Shown here one piece after another: positions 16,492 to 26,400 of a stretch of DNA of 64,000 nucleotides; the stretch's first letter is position 1, and every line of letters starts with the position of its first letter. This DNA comes from an uncultured Eggerthella sp. (GTDB taxonomy: Bacteria; Actinomycetota; Coriobacteriia; Coriobacteriales; Eggerthellaceae). Both the position numbers and the translations under genes were made by a program. The notes beneath the pieces are model-generated. The model ran no database searches, was not told where the DNA came from, and saw only the letters and a list, made by a program, of their open reading frames with translations. The stretch is from contig URBX01000003.1 in assembly GCA_900546175.1 (NCBI GenBank), positions 124,001 through 188,000 of the forward strand, given 5' to 3'.

Positions 16492-16791
16492 AGCAGCCTT
16501 TCTTGTAGGGTATATTGAAGGAGAATTCTACACAAAACTTATACAAATACCCGTCAGAATACTGTGAAGTGTCTCTGGATAAAGATACACGGCTCTTTTC
16601 GAAAAGTTGAATTTCATTTCAACAAAGAATCAGCTTAATTTGAGATTTGTTTGGAAAGATGCCTAGCAGAAGGCTTGCTCTGATTCAATCATCATGCAGT
16701 TCTGCATTCCGCATTGTTTTCTTATCCTGTTCATTCGTTTCCGGCCATTATCAGAGCAAGCCTCCCCCCCCTATAAAACTAAGGAGGCACT
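16492..16791 (+). promoter_or_regulatory. palindrome-rich region and switch-like leader of the surface-protein gene
   Basis: Visible elements are CTTTTCGAAAAG (16595-16606); GTTGAA-6-TTCAAC (16606-16623); a perfect 14-bp inverted repeat (16671-16684 with 16750-16763, arms AGGCTTGCTCTGAT and ATCAGAGCAAGCCT); an inner hairpin ATGCAG-TT-CTGCAT; a C8 run (16764-16771); and the ribosome site AAGGAGGC (16781-16788). GCCTCC (16760-16765) also pairs perfectly with GGAGGC (16783-16788). The 3' arm of the long helix can therefore instead mask the ribosome site. Promoter boxes are not clear. Confidence 0.6.
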
Positions 16792-19602
16792 ATGTTTCAT
16801 TTCAGCCGTTACTCCCCTAAGCTCACATTACTTAAAAGAAAATGGATGCTTGTCTGGCTAATCCTTGCGGGGGCCTTCCTCTGCCTATTTGCGCTTGTTC
16901 CTCGCGCTGTCTGCGCTTTAGGAACAGAAGATGATCCCTCAATAGAAGATGCTGACAGTGTTGTCATTTCCATTCAAGTAGAAGGGTTCGAGCAACCTAT
17001 TCCTTCGCTTTCTTCAAAAAACAACGATTTTCAAATAGGACAACCCGCAAAGGTTAACCCTGTCTACTATCAAGACACAAATGGGGAAACCCCTTTAGCT
17101 GATTTAGTTGAATCTAAGGAAGCTGAAGGCTTTCAGCTCTCCTGGCACGATGAGTCTGGTGCAGTTTTTGATTGGTTTTCAACCCCCATAACAAAAAGTC
17201 AGACTATAACAGGTTCTTTCTCTAAAGGGCTTAACCAAATCCGTATTGTGTTTGGTGATGACAGCAACACTCCCGATTTACTTATTGAGGTCGCGCAAGG
17301 CAATAGCTTCTTACAAACCTATGGAAATAACCCTCCAACTCCAATTAAAGCTGGGTACACATTCACCGGATGGGTTGATTCAAAAACAAATCAGTCTTTT
17401 GACTTTACTGCTCCGCTCTCAAGTTCTACTACTGTAATTGCCCAGTACAAGCTCACCGATGCAACTCAAACAACAACCGTTGATCCAACAAAAGACATTC
17501 CCCGTACACTAACCGGAACTTGCTACATTGGAGCAACATGGAATGTTCACCCTGCTCTTTTTAATGTATCAAACTTTTCAGGAGGGCTTAAAGGATGTGC
17601 TGGCGTAGGAACCTGTTCTCTTCCAAGCGCAGCAGCTCCTTCTTATACCACCGCTACTTACACCGCAACATTAAAGAGCATTGATATGTCTGAAGGAAAA
17701 GTCACTTACTCTTGTCACATTGTTCCTCCAGGCGCTGCGAAACCAGGCGGACCAAGCAACAGCCTTGGCTTGATTGGTTATCAAACCGTAAGCATGGAGT
17801 GCACCATTGAAAAAAGCTTTGGCGGTTACGTTGACCTCATCAAGTTGTCTGGCAACTCGTCTCTTTCGCAAAATAACAACTGCTATAGCCTTAAGGACGC
17901 CTGTTTCGAAATTCGCAATGAAAGCGGTGCAGTAGTTGCTTCCCTTCGCACTAATGAGGAAGGCAGAACGGAAAAATCTCCTCTCCTCCCTGCTGGCACT
18001 TACACTATTGTTGAAACGCAAGCACCTTGCGGCTACGGGCTTGCTCAAGCACAAACAGTCACTATCAATCCCGGCGAAACTAAAACAGTCTCTTTCGAGG
18101 ATCTTCCCTACAATAATTTGATTGATTTAGCTATCCAGAAGCACGATAAAGAGCTCCAGACAAATACTCCTTTAGGTAGCGCCTCTTTAGCTGGAGCTGA
18201 ATTTTCTCTCTCTTACTATGACGAATATTTCTCCTCAGCATCACAGGCAGAATCTGCAGGTGCGCCTAAGAGAACGTGGACTGTCAAAACAGACGAAGAA
18301 GGCAAAGCGTATCTTGATGAGGAGCACCTTGTTCAAGGAAGTCCTTTTTACAGAGATTCGAAAGGAAATATCACTCTTCCTCTGGGCACTCTCGTAATAA
18401 AAGAGACTAAAGCATCTCCTGGATATCTCTGCTCCGAAGAAGTATTTATCCAGCAAATTACGCAGCCCTCAACGTCCGATCTTTCCCCTATTGCCTTTTC
18501 TGATATTTCTTCGTCTTTTTCGCTAGAAGATTCTTTAGATAACTCTTCCAGCGAATACGTAGAAGTCTTTCAGCCTGTTGTTTTCAACGAGCAAGTAATC
18601 AGAGGGGATCTTGCTTTTACTAAACTTTCCCATACCGACGCATCGCGATTACAAAATGTTCCTTTTCGCATTACTTCATTAACCACAGGGGAATCGCATA
18701 CGCTTCTAACCGACGAAAATGGCATGGCTAATACCGACAATCTTTGGAACAAGCATTCCCATAACACCAACAAAGGACAAACTTGTCGTGATGGCATTTG
18801 GTTTGGCCAAGACAAAGACAACCAGCGCACAGCATCTGTATCTAACACGCTCGGAGCCCTTCCGTATGATACTTATTTGATTGAAGAGCTTCCTTGTGAG
18901 GCAAACAAACAATTCAACCTGATTACCTTTTCTGTCACTATTACCCGAAATAATCTCACACTTGATTTAGGGACCATTGACAACCACGAAAAGCCACAGG
19001 TAATCATTCATAAAATCGACAGCACTCAAGATAATAGCGAATACAATCTTGAAGGGGCTTCTATAACCCTTGAAAGAAAAGAGAATTCAAGTGAAATCAA
19101 TGAGGACGCTGAATCCAAAAAAGATTCAGAAGGCATTTCAGAATCAGATACGAACAATAATTCACACGAAAATCTCGATGAATCTTTAGACGAACAAGCT
19201 AACGCGATTTCTTGGACTGAAGTAGAAAGCACGATAACCGAAAGTACTCCGTGGCTGCTTAACTGCGAACCAGGAATCTACCAATTAAAAGAAACAAACG
19301 CTCCTGAAGGGTATCAAATATGTGAACCTGTTGAATTTCAAGTCTTAGAAGGAGTAGATATTACGCATGTATTCGTAGTTGATGAACCCATCAATCCGCA
19401 ATCGCCTGAAGCTTCTTCAGAACCTGAGAATCCTGAAGAAAGTGCTGCCCTTCCTCAAACAGGAGACTCCACATTTCTTCTAGGAACAGCACTTACGCTA
19501 CTCGCAGGATTAACCGTACTGTTCTGCCTTTGGAAAAAAAGATGCGCGCTCAAAAACAAGAAGCACACTCAGAAAATACTCGATAACTATCTGGTTAAAT
19601 AG
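16792..19602 (+). CDS. LPQTG-anchored surface protein with SpaA/Cna-B-like domains
   Basis: 936 aa. A signal peptide spans residues 1-44 (basic start, hydrophobic core, RAVCA cleavage region). A Listeria-Bacteroides type repeat (YTFTGW...) lies at about 188-220. Four prealbumin-like SpaA/Cna-B modules follow, at about 344-440, 445-580, 604-730 and 736-860. Several end with the YTIVETQAPCGYG or YQLKETNAPEGYQ edge, where a glutamate usually forms an isopeptide bond. The C-terminus has LPQTG (887-891), a hydrophobic helix and a basic tail, so sortase links it to the cell wall. It resembles a pilus backbone or tip adhesin, but no sortase or second pilin is in the window. AAGGAGG precedes the ATG. 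Unusually for Cna-B proteins it has several cysteine pairs. Confidence 0.9.
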   Translation: MFHFSRYSPKLTLLKRKWMLVWLILAGAFLCLFALVPRAVCALGTEDDPSIEDADSVVISIQVEGFEQPIPSLSSKNNDFQIGQPAKVNPVYYQDTNGETPLADLVESKEAEGFQLSWHDESGAVFDWFSTPITKSQTITGSFSKGLNQIRIVFGDDSNTPDLLIEVAQGNSFLQTYGNNPPTPIKAGYTFTGWVDSKTNQSFDFTAPLSSSTTVIAQYKLTDATQTTTVDPTKDIPRTLTGTCYIGATWNVHPALFNVSNFSGGLKGCAGVGTCSLPSAAAPSYTTATYTATLKSIDMSEGKVTYSCHIVPPGAAKPGGPSNSLGLIGYQTVSMECTIEKSFGGYVDLIKLSGNSSLSQNNNCYSLKDACFEIRNESGAVVASLRTNEEGRTEKSPLLPAGTYTIVETQAPCGYGLAQAQTVTINPGETKTVSFEDLPYNNLIDLAIQKHDKELQTNTPLGSASLAGAEFSLSYYDEYFSSASQAESAGAPKRTWTVKTDEEGKAYLDEEHLVQGSPFYRDSKGNITLPLGTLVIKETKASPGYLCSEEVFIQQITQPSTSDLSPIAFSDISSSFSLEDSLDNSSSEYVEVFQPVVFNEQVIRGDLAFTKLSHTDASRLQNVPFRITSLTTGESHTLLTDENGMANTDNLWNKHSHNTNKGQTCRDGIWFGQDKDNQRTASVSNTLGALPYDTYLIEELPCEANKQFNLITFSVTITRNNLTLDLGTIDNHEKPQVIIHKIDSTQDNSEYNLEGASITLERKENSSEINEDAESKKDSEGISESDTNNNSHENLDESLDEQANAISWTEVESTITESTPWLLNCEPGIYQLKETNAPEGYQICEPVEFQVLEGVDITHVFVVDEPINPQSPEASSEPENPEESAALPQTGDSTFLLGTALTLLAGLTVLFCLWKKRCALKNKKHTQKILDNYLVK

Positions 19603-19611
19603 TTCGAGGAA

Positions 19612-19634
19612 GCAGTGGGCATGATTCTGCCCGC
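19612..19634 (+). other. GC-rich hairpin after the surface-protein gene
   Basis: GGAAGCAGTGGGC (from about 19608) pairs with GCCCGCTGCTTCC (to about 19641), 13 bp including one G-T pair. No T run follows. It may stabilise the 3' end of the mRNA, and it merges with the tandem array that follows. Confidence 0.55.
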
Positions 19635-19642
19635 TGCTTCCC

Positions 19643-19756
19643 TTGCTGTTCACCGTCCCCCTTGTTGACCGCTGCTCCCCTTGTTGTTCACCGTCCCCCT
19701 TGTTGACCGCTGTTCCCTTTGCTGTTCGCTGCTTCCCTTGCAATCCATTGCTCTCT
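19643..19756. repeat. degenerate 19-nt tandem array
   Basis: About five and a half copies of a 19-base unit start at 19643, 19662, 19681, 19700 and 19719, with a decayed sixth at 19738. They alternate TTGCTGTTCACCGTCCCCC-like and TTGTTGACCGCTGCTCCCC-like versions, so the strongest period is 38. They lie between the surface-protein gene and a terminator. On the minus strand the repeat keeps an open frame (19869-19510), which I do not consider a gene. Confidence 0.8.
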
Positions 19757-19828
19757 TGTTTTCCAGCTTCCCTATTCCTATCCGTCATCCCAACAATGAT
19801 TCTCCGACAAAAACGGCTTATATAACAT

Positions 19829-19863
19829 AAAAGCGCAGAGAAGATGTTCCTCTCTGCGCTTTT
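19829..19863. terminator. bidirectional terminator
   Basis: AAAAGCGCAGAGA (19829-19841) pairs with TCTCTGCGCTTTT (19851-19863), 13 bp around a nine-base loop, with T and A runs on either side. It lies between the array and the small minus-strand gene and can serve both directions. Confidence 0.9.
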
Positions 19864-19886
19864 TCTCATGTATTAATGAAACGTTG

Positions 19887-20171
19887 TTACGAAATGCCTC
19901 GTTTAATTCTACTGCGCGTCTTTTTCTGTTCATTTACTGGTTCGCGAAAATCAAGCATAAGCTGTTCGGCAATTCCCTCTTCTTTAACAGAAGCCTTTTC
20001 GATATCTTTTACTGTCCAGCTCACTGCTTTGCTTCCATACAGCTCTAGCATTTTGTATCGAGCATCTTGGATATTTAGTTTTGATCCTGCCCTATGTTCG
20101 CTTTCAAACTCAATGATACTTGAAGTAGGTGCGGCTCCTTTAGGAGAAACGATTGTTGCACGATATTTCAC
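19887..20171 (-). CDS. small conserved-looking protein of unknown function
   Basis: 94 aa, no signal peptide and no membrane segment. The N-terminal half (MKYRATIVSPKGAAPTSSII...) looks like beta strands, and the C-terminal tail is basic (KKTRSRIKRG). I do not recognise a family. The start is GTG at 20171 with AGAGGTG at good distance, which together with the terminator downstream supports a real gene. It stands alone and diverges from the metal regulator. Confidence 0.55.
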   Translation of the reverse strand: MKYRATIVSPKGAAPTSSIIEFESEHRAGSKLNIQDARYKMLELYGSKAVSWTVKDIEKASVKEEGIAEQLMLDFREPVNEQKKTRSRIKRGIS

Positions 20172-20319
20172 AATTACACCTCTATCAATAAAACGTCTGG
20201 GAGCTCATATCCTGCTAAGTATAGAAGCATTACTCCTCTAAAGCTGACATTCTAGTAGAAATAATCAAATCCGGCATAAAAAATCCCCTATTCCCCGTTG
20301 ATAACTTCTCGATTTCGCT

Positions 20320-20349
20320 TTAACATATGAATAGATGTTCATATGTTAA
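20320..20349. promoter_or_regulatory. ArsR/SmtB-type operator of the zinc export module
   Basis: TTAACATATGAA (20320-20331) and TTCATATGTTAA (20338-20349) form a perfect 12-6-12 inverted repeat ending ten bases before the regulator's start codon. The ATATGAA-N6-TTCATAT core matches operators of the SmtB/CzrA zinc sensors. Confidence 0.85.
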
Positions 20350-20358
20350 GAGGTAAAG

Positions 20359-20769
20359 ATGAAAGCATATACCCATAAGCACAAAGTATCTCATTCTAAT
20401 GAAGAAAATCTCCTTGGTGAGGAGCTCTCTAAAGCAGAAGCCTCTCATGAAGACTTGGCATTTGAAAACTTCTCCACCGAAGAGCTCCCTGATGATGAGC
20501 TGCTTTACGAGTTAGCAGATCTGTTTAAAGTTTTCAGCGACACTACCCGCATAAAAATTCTTTACGCCTTAATGAGCACTGAACTCTGTGTTGCTGAAAT
20601 TGCCGAGGTTGCAGGCTGTAGCCAATCGGCCGCCTCTCATCAGCTTCGAATCTTAAAGCAAGCACGTTTGGTTAAATTCCAACGCGAAGGCAAAAACATC
20701 ATTTACTCGCTTGCCGACAACCACGTCTTTACCATACTGGCGCAGGGTATGACCCATATTTGCGAATAA
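20359..20769 (+). CDS. ArsR/SmtB family zinc/cadmium-sensing repressor
   Basis: A 136-aa winged-helix dimeric repressor that releases DNA when it binds metal. The HTH is CVAEIAEVAGCSQSAASHQLRILKQA, and the wing is VKFQREGKNIIYSL. The C-terminal helix holds D120, H122, H133 and E136 with exactly the spacing of the SmtB alpha-5 zinc site (D-x-H-x10-H-x-x-E). There is also a histidine-rich N-terminus (THKHKVSH) and no CxC arsenic site on the recognition helix. It therefore senses Zn, Co or Cd at alpha-5. It is preceded by a matching operator and followed by the HMA and P-type ATPase genes, which it presumably represses along with itself. Confidence 0.93.
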   Translation: MKAYTHKHKVSHSNEENLLGEELSKAEASHEDLAFENFSTEELPDDELLYELADLFKVFSDTTRIKILYALMSTELCVAEIAEVAGCSQSAASHQLRILKQARLVKFQREGKNIIYSLADNHVFTILAQGMTHICE

Positions 20770-20826
20770 CGCCCGTAACGCAATTGCTAGAGTTAGCCCG
20801 CTGTTAAAACCCTGAAAGGATTTGTT

Positions 20827-21045
20827 ATGAAGAAAGCCTTTAAACTTGAAAATCTTGATTGTGCAAATTGCGCAGCAAAAATGGAAACCGCTCTCAACAA
20901 ACTTCCCGAAGTATCGAACGCACGAGTTACTTTTATGACTCAAAAACTCATTCTGGAAACACAAGAAGATTCTTGGGATGAAATCCTTGAAAAAGCACAA
21001 AAGGAAATCTCCAAAATAGAAAAGGACTGTCGCATTATTAGGTAA
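20827..21045 (+). CDS. stand-alone heavy-metal-associated (HMA) domain protein
   Basis: 72 aa with a ferredoxin-like HMA fold and metal-binding LDCANCAAKME (C12, C15). This unit is usually the N-terminal domain of ZntA/CadA ATPases; here it is a separate gene between the regulator and an ATPase that lacks it. It probably hands Zn2+ or Cd2+ to the pump. An acidic residue two positions before the first cysteine, as in zinc-type rather than copper-type HMAs, supports divalent metal. TGAAAGGATTTGTT precedes the ATG. Confidence 0.92.
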   Translation: MKKAFKLENLDCANCAAKMETALNKLPEVSNARVTFMTQKLILETQEDSWDEILEKAQKEISKIEKDCRIIR

Positions 21046-21167
21046 CGCATTTCGTGCCAAGGTGTTGCTCCACTCACAGACTTCATGCTTTTTTACCCGT
21101 GCAGTGCCTCTGATGTTTTCTCACTATTCACGCCTGGCCGTTTATTAATTATTCAAAAGGATTACCC

Positions 21168-23072
21168 ATGCCACAAAAACAAAAAAGAGAACTTCTTCGC
21201 CTTGGTAGCGCACTTGCGCTATTTGTTATAGCGCTTCTCCTTCCTTTGGAAGCATACTTTGAGATGCCGTATGCTCTTTACGCAGAGTTTGCGGTGTTCT
21301 TAATCCCCTACCTTATTGTGGGCTATGACGTTTTATATCGAGCAGGTCGTAACATTCTTAATGGTCAAGTTTTCGATGAAAACTTCTTGATGGCCATTGC
21401 TACCATTGGCGCATTTCTTCTTGTTTTCTTCCCTGATTCAAATCCTCATATGGCAGAAGGTGCTGCCGTAATGATTTTTTATCAAGTAGGCGAATTCTTC
21501 CAGGATTACGCAGTGGGTAAAAGCCGCAAATCAATTGCCGAATTAATGGATATCGCTCCCGATTTCGCCAATATCTCCGTTGAGGGCAAACTTGTTCAAG
21601 TTGATCCCTATGAAGTTGAAATTGGTGACGAAATAATTGTGAAACCAGGCGAGCGAATCCCTCTTGATGGCATTGTTGTGGCAGGTGAAACCCAATTGGA
21701 CACCTCTGCGCTAACAGGAGAATCTTTTCCTAGAAGTGTTTCGTGCGGACAAGAAGTTCTTTCTGGATGTATCAACTTACAAGGAACACTTACCGTCCGC
21801 GTTACTAAACCATTCGAAGAGTCCACCGTTTCTAGAATTCTCGAATTAGTTGAAAACGCAAGCGATAAGAAAGCACGCACTGAAAATTTTATTACCCGTT
21901 TTGCGCGCTACTATACCCCGATTGTCACCTTATCAGCCTTGGCAATTTCTCTGGTGCCTCCTCTTGTATTAGGAGAAAACTTCTCAACTTGGGTAGAGCG
22001 TGGACTTACCTTCCTAGTTGTATCATGTCCTTGCGCTTTAGTTATCTCAGTTCCTCTTTCTTTCTTTGGAGGGATTGGCGGAGCATCCCGCTTGGGTGTT
22101 CTCATAAAAGGGAGCAATTACCTGGAAGTCCTTGCAAAAGCAGAAACAGTTGTTTTCGACAAAACAGGCACTCTTACTCAAGGAAGGTTCTCCGTTACTA
22201 AACTTTGTCCAGAGCCAGGAGTGTCAGAAGATTTGTTGCTCTTTTATGCAGCTCAAGCAGAGGCGTTCTCAACTCACCCAATTGCGCGGTCTATAAGAGA
22301 AGCCTGCAAAAATAACCTCAGCGAAGACGAAATCACCAACGTCATCGAAAAAAGCGGTCACGGGGTAAGCGCTACCGTTCAAAACAAGAATGTTGTTTGC
22401 GGTAATGCAAAATTGATGGCTGAACAGGGAATCTCGCTTCCTGAAGAAAAGCATGATGACACGCTTGTGCATGTATGTGTTGATAAAACTTACTACGGTT
22501 CTCTCATTATTGCTGACGAACCAAAACCAGATGCAGCTCAAGCAATTCAAGATCTTCATGCTCTTGGTGTTAAGAAAACTATCATGCTCACAGGCGATTC
22601 GCACACAGTTGCACAAAAGGTTGCTCATGTTTTAGGTATTGACGAATATCACGCTTCGCTCCTACCTGAAGACAAGGTCAACAAGGTCGAAGAGCTTCTT
22701 AATACAAACAACAGAAAAGGATCTCTTGCGTTTGTAGGAGATGGCATAAACGATGCTCCAGTATTAACCCGTGCAGACGTTGGTATTGCTATGGGGGCTC
22801 TTGGATCCGATGCCGCCATTGAAGCTGCCGACGTTGTTCTCATGGATGACAAACCTTCAAACATTGCAACCGCTATTAGCATTGCCCGCAAAACCATGGG
22901 CATTGTATGGCAAAACATCATTTTTGCATTGGGAGTAAAGTTTCTCATCCTCATTCTTGCCGCACTAGGCATTGCGAATATGTGGCTTGCGGTATTTGGT
23001 GATGTAGGAGTATGTATTATTGCCATTCTCAATGCAATGCGCGCCATGACTGTAAGAAAGTATCGTTCTTAA
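21168..23072 (+). CDS. zntA: Zn2+/Cd2+/Pb2+-exporting P1B-type ATPase
   Basis: 634 aa; pumps divalent soft metals out of the cell with ATP. Visible parts are TGES (183-186, actuator), CPC (287-289, membrane metal site), DKTGT with the phosphorylated D331, a His-Pro motif (STHPIARSI), TGDS and GDGINDAP. K591 and D612 in the last two helices are 21 residues apart, as are K693 and D714 of E. coli ZntA, which places it in the P1B-2 zinc/cadmium group. It has no N-terminal HMA domain, since that is encoded by the preceding 72-aa gene. A hairpin ACCGAGCC/GGCTCGGT (23084-23113) follows the stop. Confidence 0.95.
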   Translation: MPQKQKRELLRLGSALALFVIALLLPLEAYFEMPYALYAEFAVFLIPYLIVGYDVLYRAGRNILNGQVFDENFLMAIATIGAFLLVFFPDSNPHMAEGAAVMIFYQVGEFFQDYAVGKSRKSIAELMDIAPDFANISVEGKLVQVDPYEVEIGDEIIVKPGERIPLDGIVVAGETQLDTSALTGESFPRSVSCGQEVLSGCINLQGTLTVRVTKPFEESTVSRILELVENASDKKARTENFITRFARYYTPIVTLSALAISLVPPLVLGENFSTWVERGLTFLVVSCPCALVISVPLSFFGGIGGASRLGVLIKGSNYLEVLAKAETVVFDKTGTLTQGRFSVTKLCPEPGVSEDLLLFYAAQAEAFSTHPIARSIREACKNNLSEDEITNVIEKSGHGVSATVQNKNVVCGNAKLMAEQGISLPEEKHDDTLVHVCVDKTYYGSLIIADEPKPDAAQAIQDLHALGVKKTIMLTGDSHTVAQKVAHVLGIDEYHASLLPEDKVNKVEELLNTNNRKGSLAFVGDGINDAPVLTRADVGIAMGALGSDAAIEAADVVLMDDKPSNIATAISIARKTMGIVWQNIIFALGVKFLILILAALGIANMWLAVFGDVGVCIIAILNAMRAMTVRKYRS

Positions 23073-23462
23073 TCCCCAGCGAGACCGAGCCTTAGTCCTA
23101 GCTAGGGCTCGGTTATCTTCCTAGACCCGAAAAGGCCTGAGTAACAAAAATCCAACCAAAGTGTTGTCTTGACTCTGCCAAAGTGCGGTTTAGGGTTCGC
23201 AAGGCATAAGTCCACGGCTCTCGTGAAACAACAGGAGCAGCTCCAACCCCTACCAAAACCCTGTTTAAACAAAAAGTAGTCATATTGTCTAATTTTTTTC
23301 AACACATTGTATAGTATAGTAACAACAGCATGAACAATTAATAGCAAAAGGACTGTTTGAAACACTCTGCAAATAATTATTAATAATGCACTCTTTTTTA
23401 AAGATGAAACACTTGCTTGCCCATAAATAAACGCAAGCATTTGCTTTTTAGGGGATGAAAAA
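23073..23462 (+). other. intergenic region before the activase-like gene
   Basis: 390 bases without a credible gene. It starts with the 8-bp hairpin at 23084-23113 (ACCGAGCC/GGCTCGGT, no T run), the likely 3' end of the zinc operon. About 150 bases before the next start lies a possible promoter, TTGTCT (23285-23290) with overlapping TATAGTATAGT (23310-23320, 19-base spacer), giving a long AT-rich leader. I see no tRNA or known riboswitch here. Confidence 0.4.
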
Positions 23463-26400
23463 ATGACACTAAATAACAAGACGGAAACACCTTCCATTCT
23501 CCATCTTGGCATTGATGTAGGTTCTACTACCACAAAGGTGATAGTCTTAGATCCCTCTACGAATGAGGTTAAATTCACCCACTACCTTCGCCATCATGCT
23601 TACCAAGCCGATAGCGTTATAAAAATTCTCCAAGAAGTCATTGATCGATTCCCAGATAACAATTTCCGCGTTTCTTTCTGCGGTTCTGGCGGTAGGGCTC
23701 TTGCGAGCTATCTTAACGTTCCTTACATCCAGGAAGTTGTTGCAAACGCACTTGCCGTGCGCACGTTTCATCCTGAAACTCAAAGCGCCATTGAGCTTGG
23801 CGGACAAGACGCAAAGATGATTTTCTTCCACACTGATAAAGAAACAGGAAATCTTTCTGTTTCAGACATGCGTATGAACGGGTCGTGCGCTGGCGGTACC
23901 GGCGCCTTTATTGATGAAATTGCTGCCCTACTCAAAGTTCCTATTGAAGAGTTTAATGATTTAGCTTCTCAGGGAACTACCGTTTACGATGTATCAGGAC
24001 GATGCGGCGTATATGCAAAAACAGATATTCAACCCCTTCTCAATCAAGGTGTTCCAAAATCTGATATTGCTCTTTCCGCTTTTCATGCAATTGCAAAACA
24101 AAGCATTGGCGGCTTAGCGCAAGGAATTGTCATTAACCCTCCCGTCGTATTTGAGGGAGGCCCTCTTACTTTTAATCCAACTCTGATTGAAGTCTTTAAA
24201 GAACGCCTCTGTCTGAGCGAAGAGCAAGTAATTCGCCCTGATCATCCGGAAACCATCGTTGCTCGTGGTGCAGCTCTTTCTCTTTCAGGGAACAATTCAT
24301 CCGCAGTTGAAAACCTGAAAGAGCTTCAGGAGAAGCTTTCTTGCTACAACAGCTCCATTGAAGGAGACTATGCCCCTGCTCCACTCTTTTTCGAGAACAA
24401 GCAAGCCTATGACGAATTTTTCAAGCGACATCAACTACCAAAACGGCCAAACATTGAAGAATACCGCAACCAAACCATTCGCGCCTATTTAGGCATTGAT
24501 TCAGGAAGCACTACTACAAAGTTTGCCTTAGTAAATGAAGAAGGAGAACTTGTTGATAGTTTCTACTCCTCCAATGAAGGAGAGCCCCTTGACATTGCAA
24601 CAAATGCGTTGATTGAGCTTAAAGACAAATACGAGCTTCTTGATATTACTCTTGAAATCTTGGGTGTTGGCACCACGGGATACGGTGAGCTTCTTTTCAA
24701 CAAGGCTTATCATTGCGACTACCATACCGTTGAAACCGTAGCACACACTAAAGCGGCAACCAAATACGTTCCTGAAACAAGCTTTATCCTTGATATTGGC
24801 GGTCAGGACATGAAAGCTATTTGGCTTGACAACGGAATCATTACCGACATCGTGGTAAATGAAGCATGCTCCTCTGGATGCGGATCATTTTTGGAAGGAT
24901 TTGCCTCATCCCTTAATATTCCTGTTTATGAAATTGCGCAAGCAGCGTTTAACTCTACCAATCCTGCAGTATTAGGCAGCCGCTGCACCGTTTTCATGAA
25001 CAGCAGTATCGTGTCCGAGCAAAAAAATGGCAAAACTCCTGACGACATCATGGCTGGTCTTTGCCGATCTATTATCGAAAACGTATTTACGAAAGTAATC
25101 CGTGTTTCTAACTTAGAAAAACTCGGCAACCATATTGTGGTCCAAGGTGGCACCTTTAGAAACGATGCGGTACTCCGCGCACTAGAGCAATACCTTGATA
25201 AGGAGGTTACGCGTGCACCTTATCCTGGCCTCATGGGCGCAATTGGTATTGCACTTCTCACAAAAGAGCACATGGAATCAAGCAAACAACCATCAACATT
25301 TATCGGCCTTGATTCCCTTCATGAGTTTACGTATACGCAAGATTCAGGCTATCCTTGCCCTTTCTGCACAAATAAATGCAACCGCACCGTCATTACTTTT
25401 AACGATGGAGAGCGCTGGGTTACGGGCAACCGTTGTGCCAAAGGCGAAGTACTTGGAAGTCCAAAAGATTCGCACGCACGCGCCCAGCTTAAAGATATAA
25501 CCGCCAAAACTAATGCGGTTCCTAACATGTTTAAGGTTCGCGAAGAGCTTTTATTTAAAGAGTACGACTGCGAAGAGGTGCTTCCACCTCGCAATGTCAC
25601 TATTGGCCTTCCCCGTGTTTTAGCGCTCTGGGACAATGCGCCTTTCTGGACAACCTTCTTTAGAAGCCTTGGTTTTACCGTCAAAATCTCAAGCCCCAGC
25701 TCTCAAAAGCTATTCGAAGATGGTCTCGCAGCTATCACATCAGACACGGTTTGCTTCCCCGCAAAGCTCGTCCATGGCCATTTGCGCAATTTGGCCAAAC
25801 AGGGCGTTGACCGCATTTTCATGCCAGTCCTTACTACCGTCGAATCAGAGAATACGGAAGAAACCAGCCGTTCCATGTGCGCAGTAGTAAAAGGATACCC
25901 GCTTGTTATTCAGAATTCCGATAATCCAGAACGCCAATGGAATATTCCTTTCGACAACCCTCTTTGGCACTGGTATACCGAAGAAGATCGCAACCGCCAG
26001 CTCTGCTTCTACATGGAAGAAACTTTTGGCATCGGCCAAGAAGCAACCTTAAAAGCCATCGAGCAAGCACTTCGTGCTCAGGCATTCTTTAAGAACGAAT
26101 TGATTCGCCAGGGTTCTGAAATTATCGCTCTGGCTGAAGCCAGCAATAATAAAGCAGTAATTCTTGCTGGTAGGCCATATCATAATGACACGCTTATCAA
26201 TCATGAACTTCCAAGTCTCTTTACTGAACTAGGTATTCCAGTACTTACCGTAGACTCGGTTCCTGGGGTAAACCAAGTTGATTTAAGTCATTCTCGTTTA
26301 GACATCGTGAATAATTTCCATGCACGCATGCTTTCGTGCGCGATTATTGCAGCAAAGAATCCGAACTTGGAATACTGTCAAATTGTAAGCTTTGGCTGTG

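Noticed and set aside
16748..16777. Poly-C tract as a promoter spacer (TTATCA-18-TATAAA) in the style of phase-variable opc
   Set aside because: Transcription would start near 16784, cutting into the ribosome site at 16781-16788, so this is unlikely to be the main promoter. The tract is more probably part of the transcribed leader.
19510..19869. 119-codon minus-strand frame through the 19-nt array
   Set aside because: It overlaps the end of the surface-protein gene and a strong terminator, and its sequence is a Lys/Gly/Gln repeat produced by the array. It has no good ribosome site. I treat it as a by-product of the repeat.
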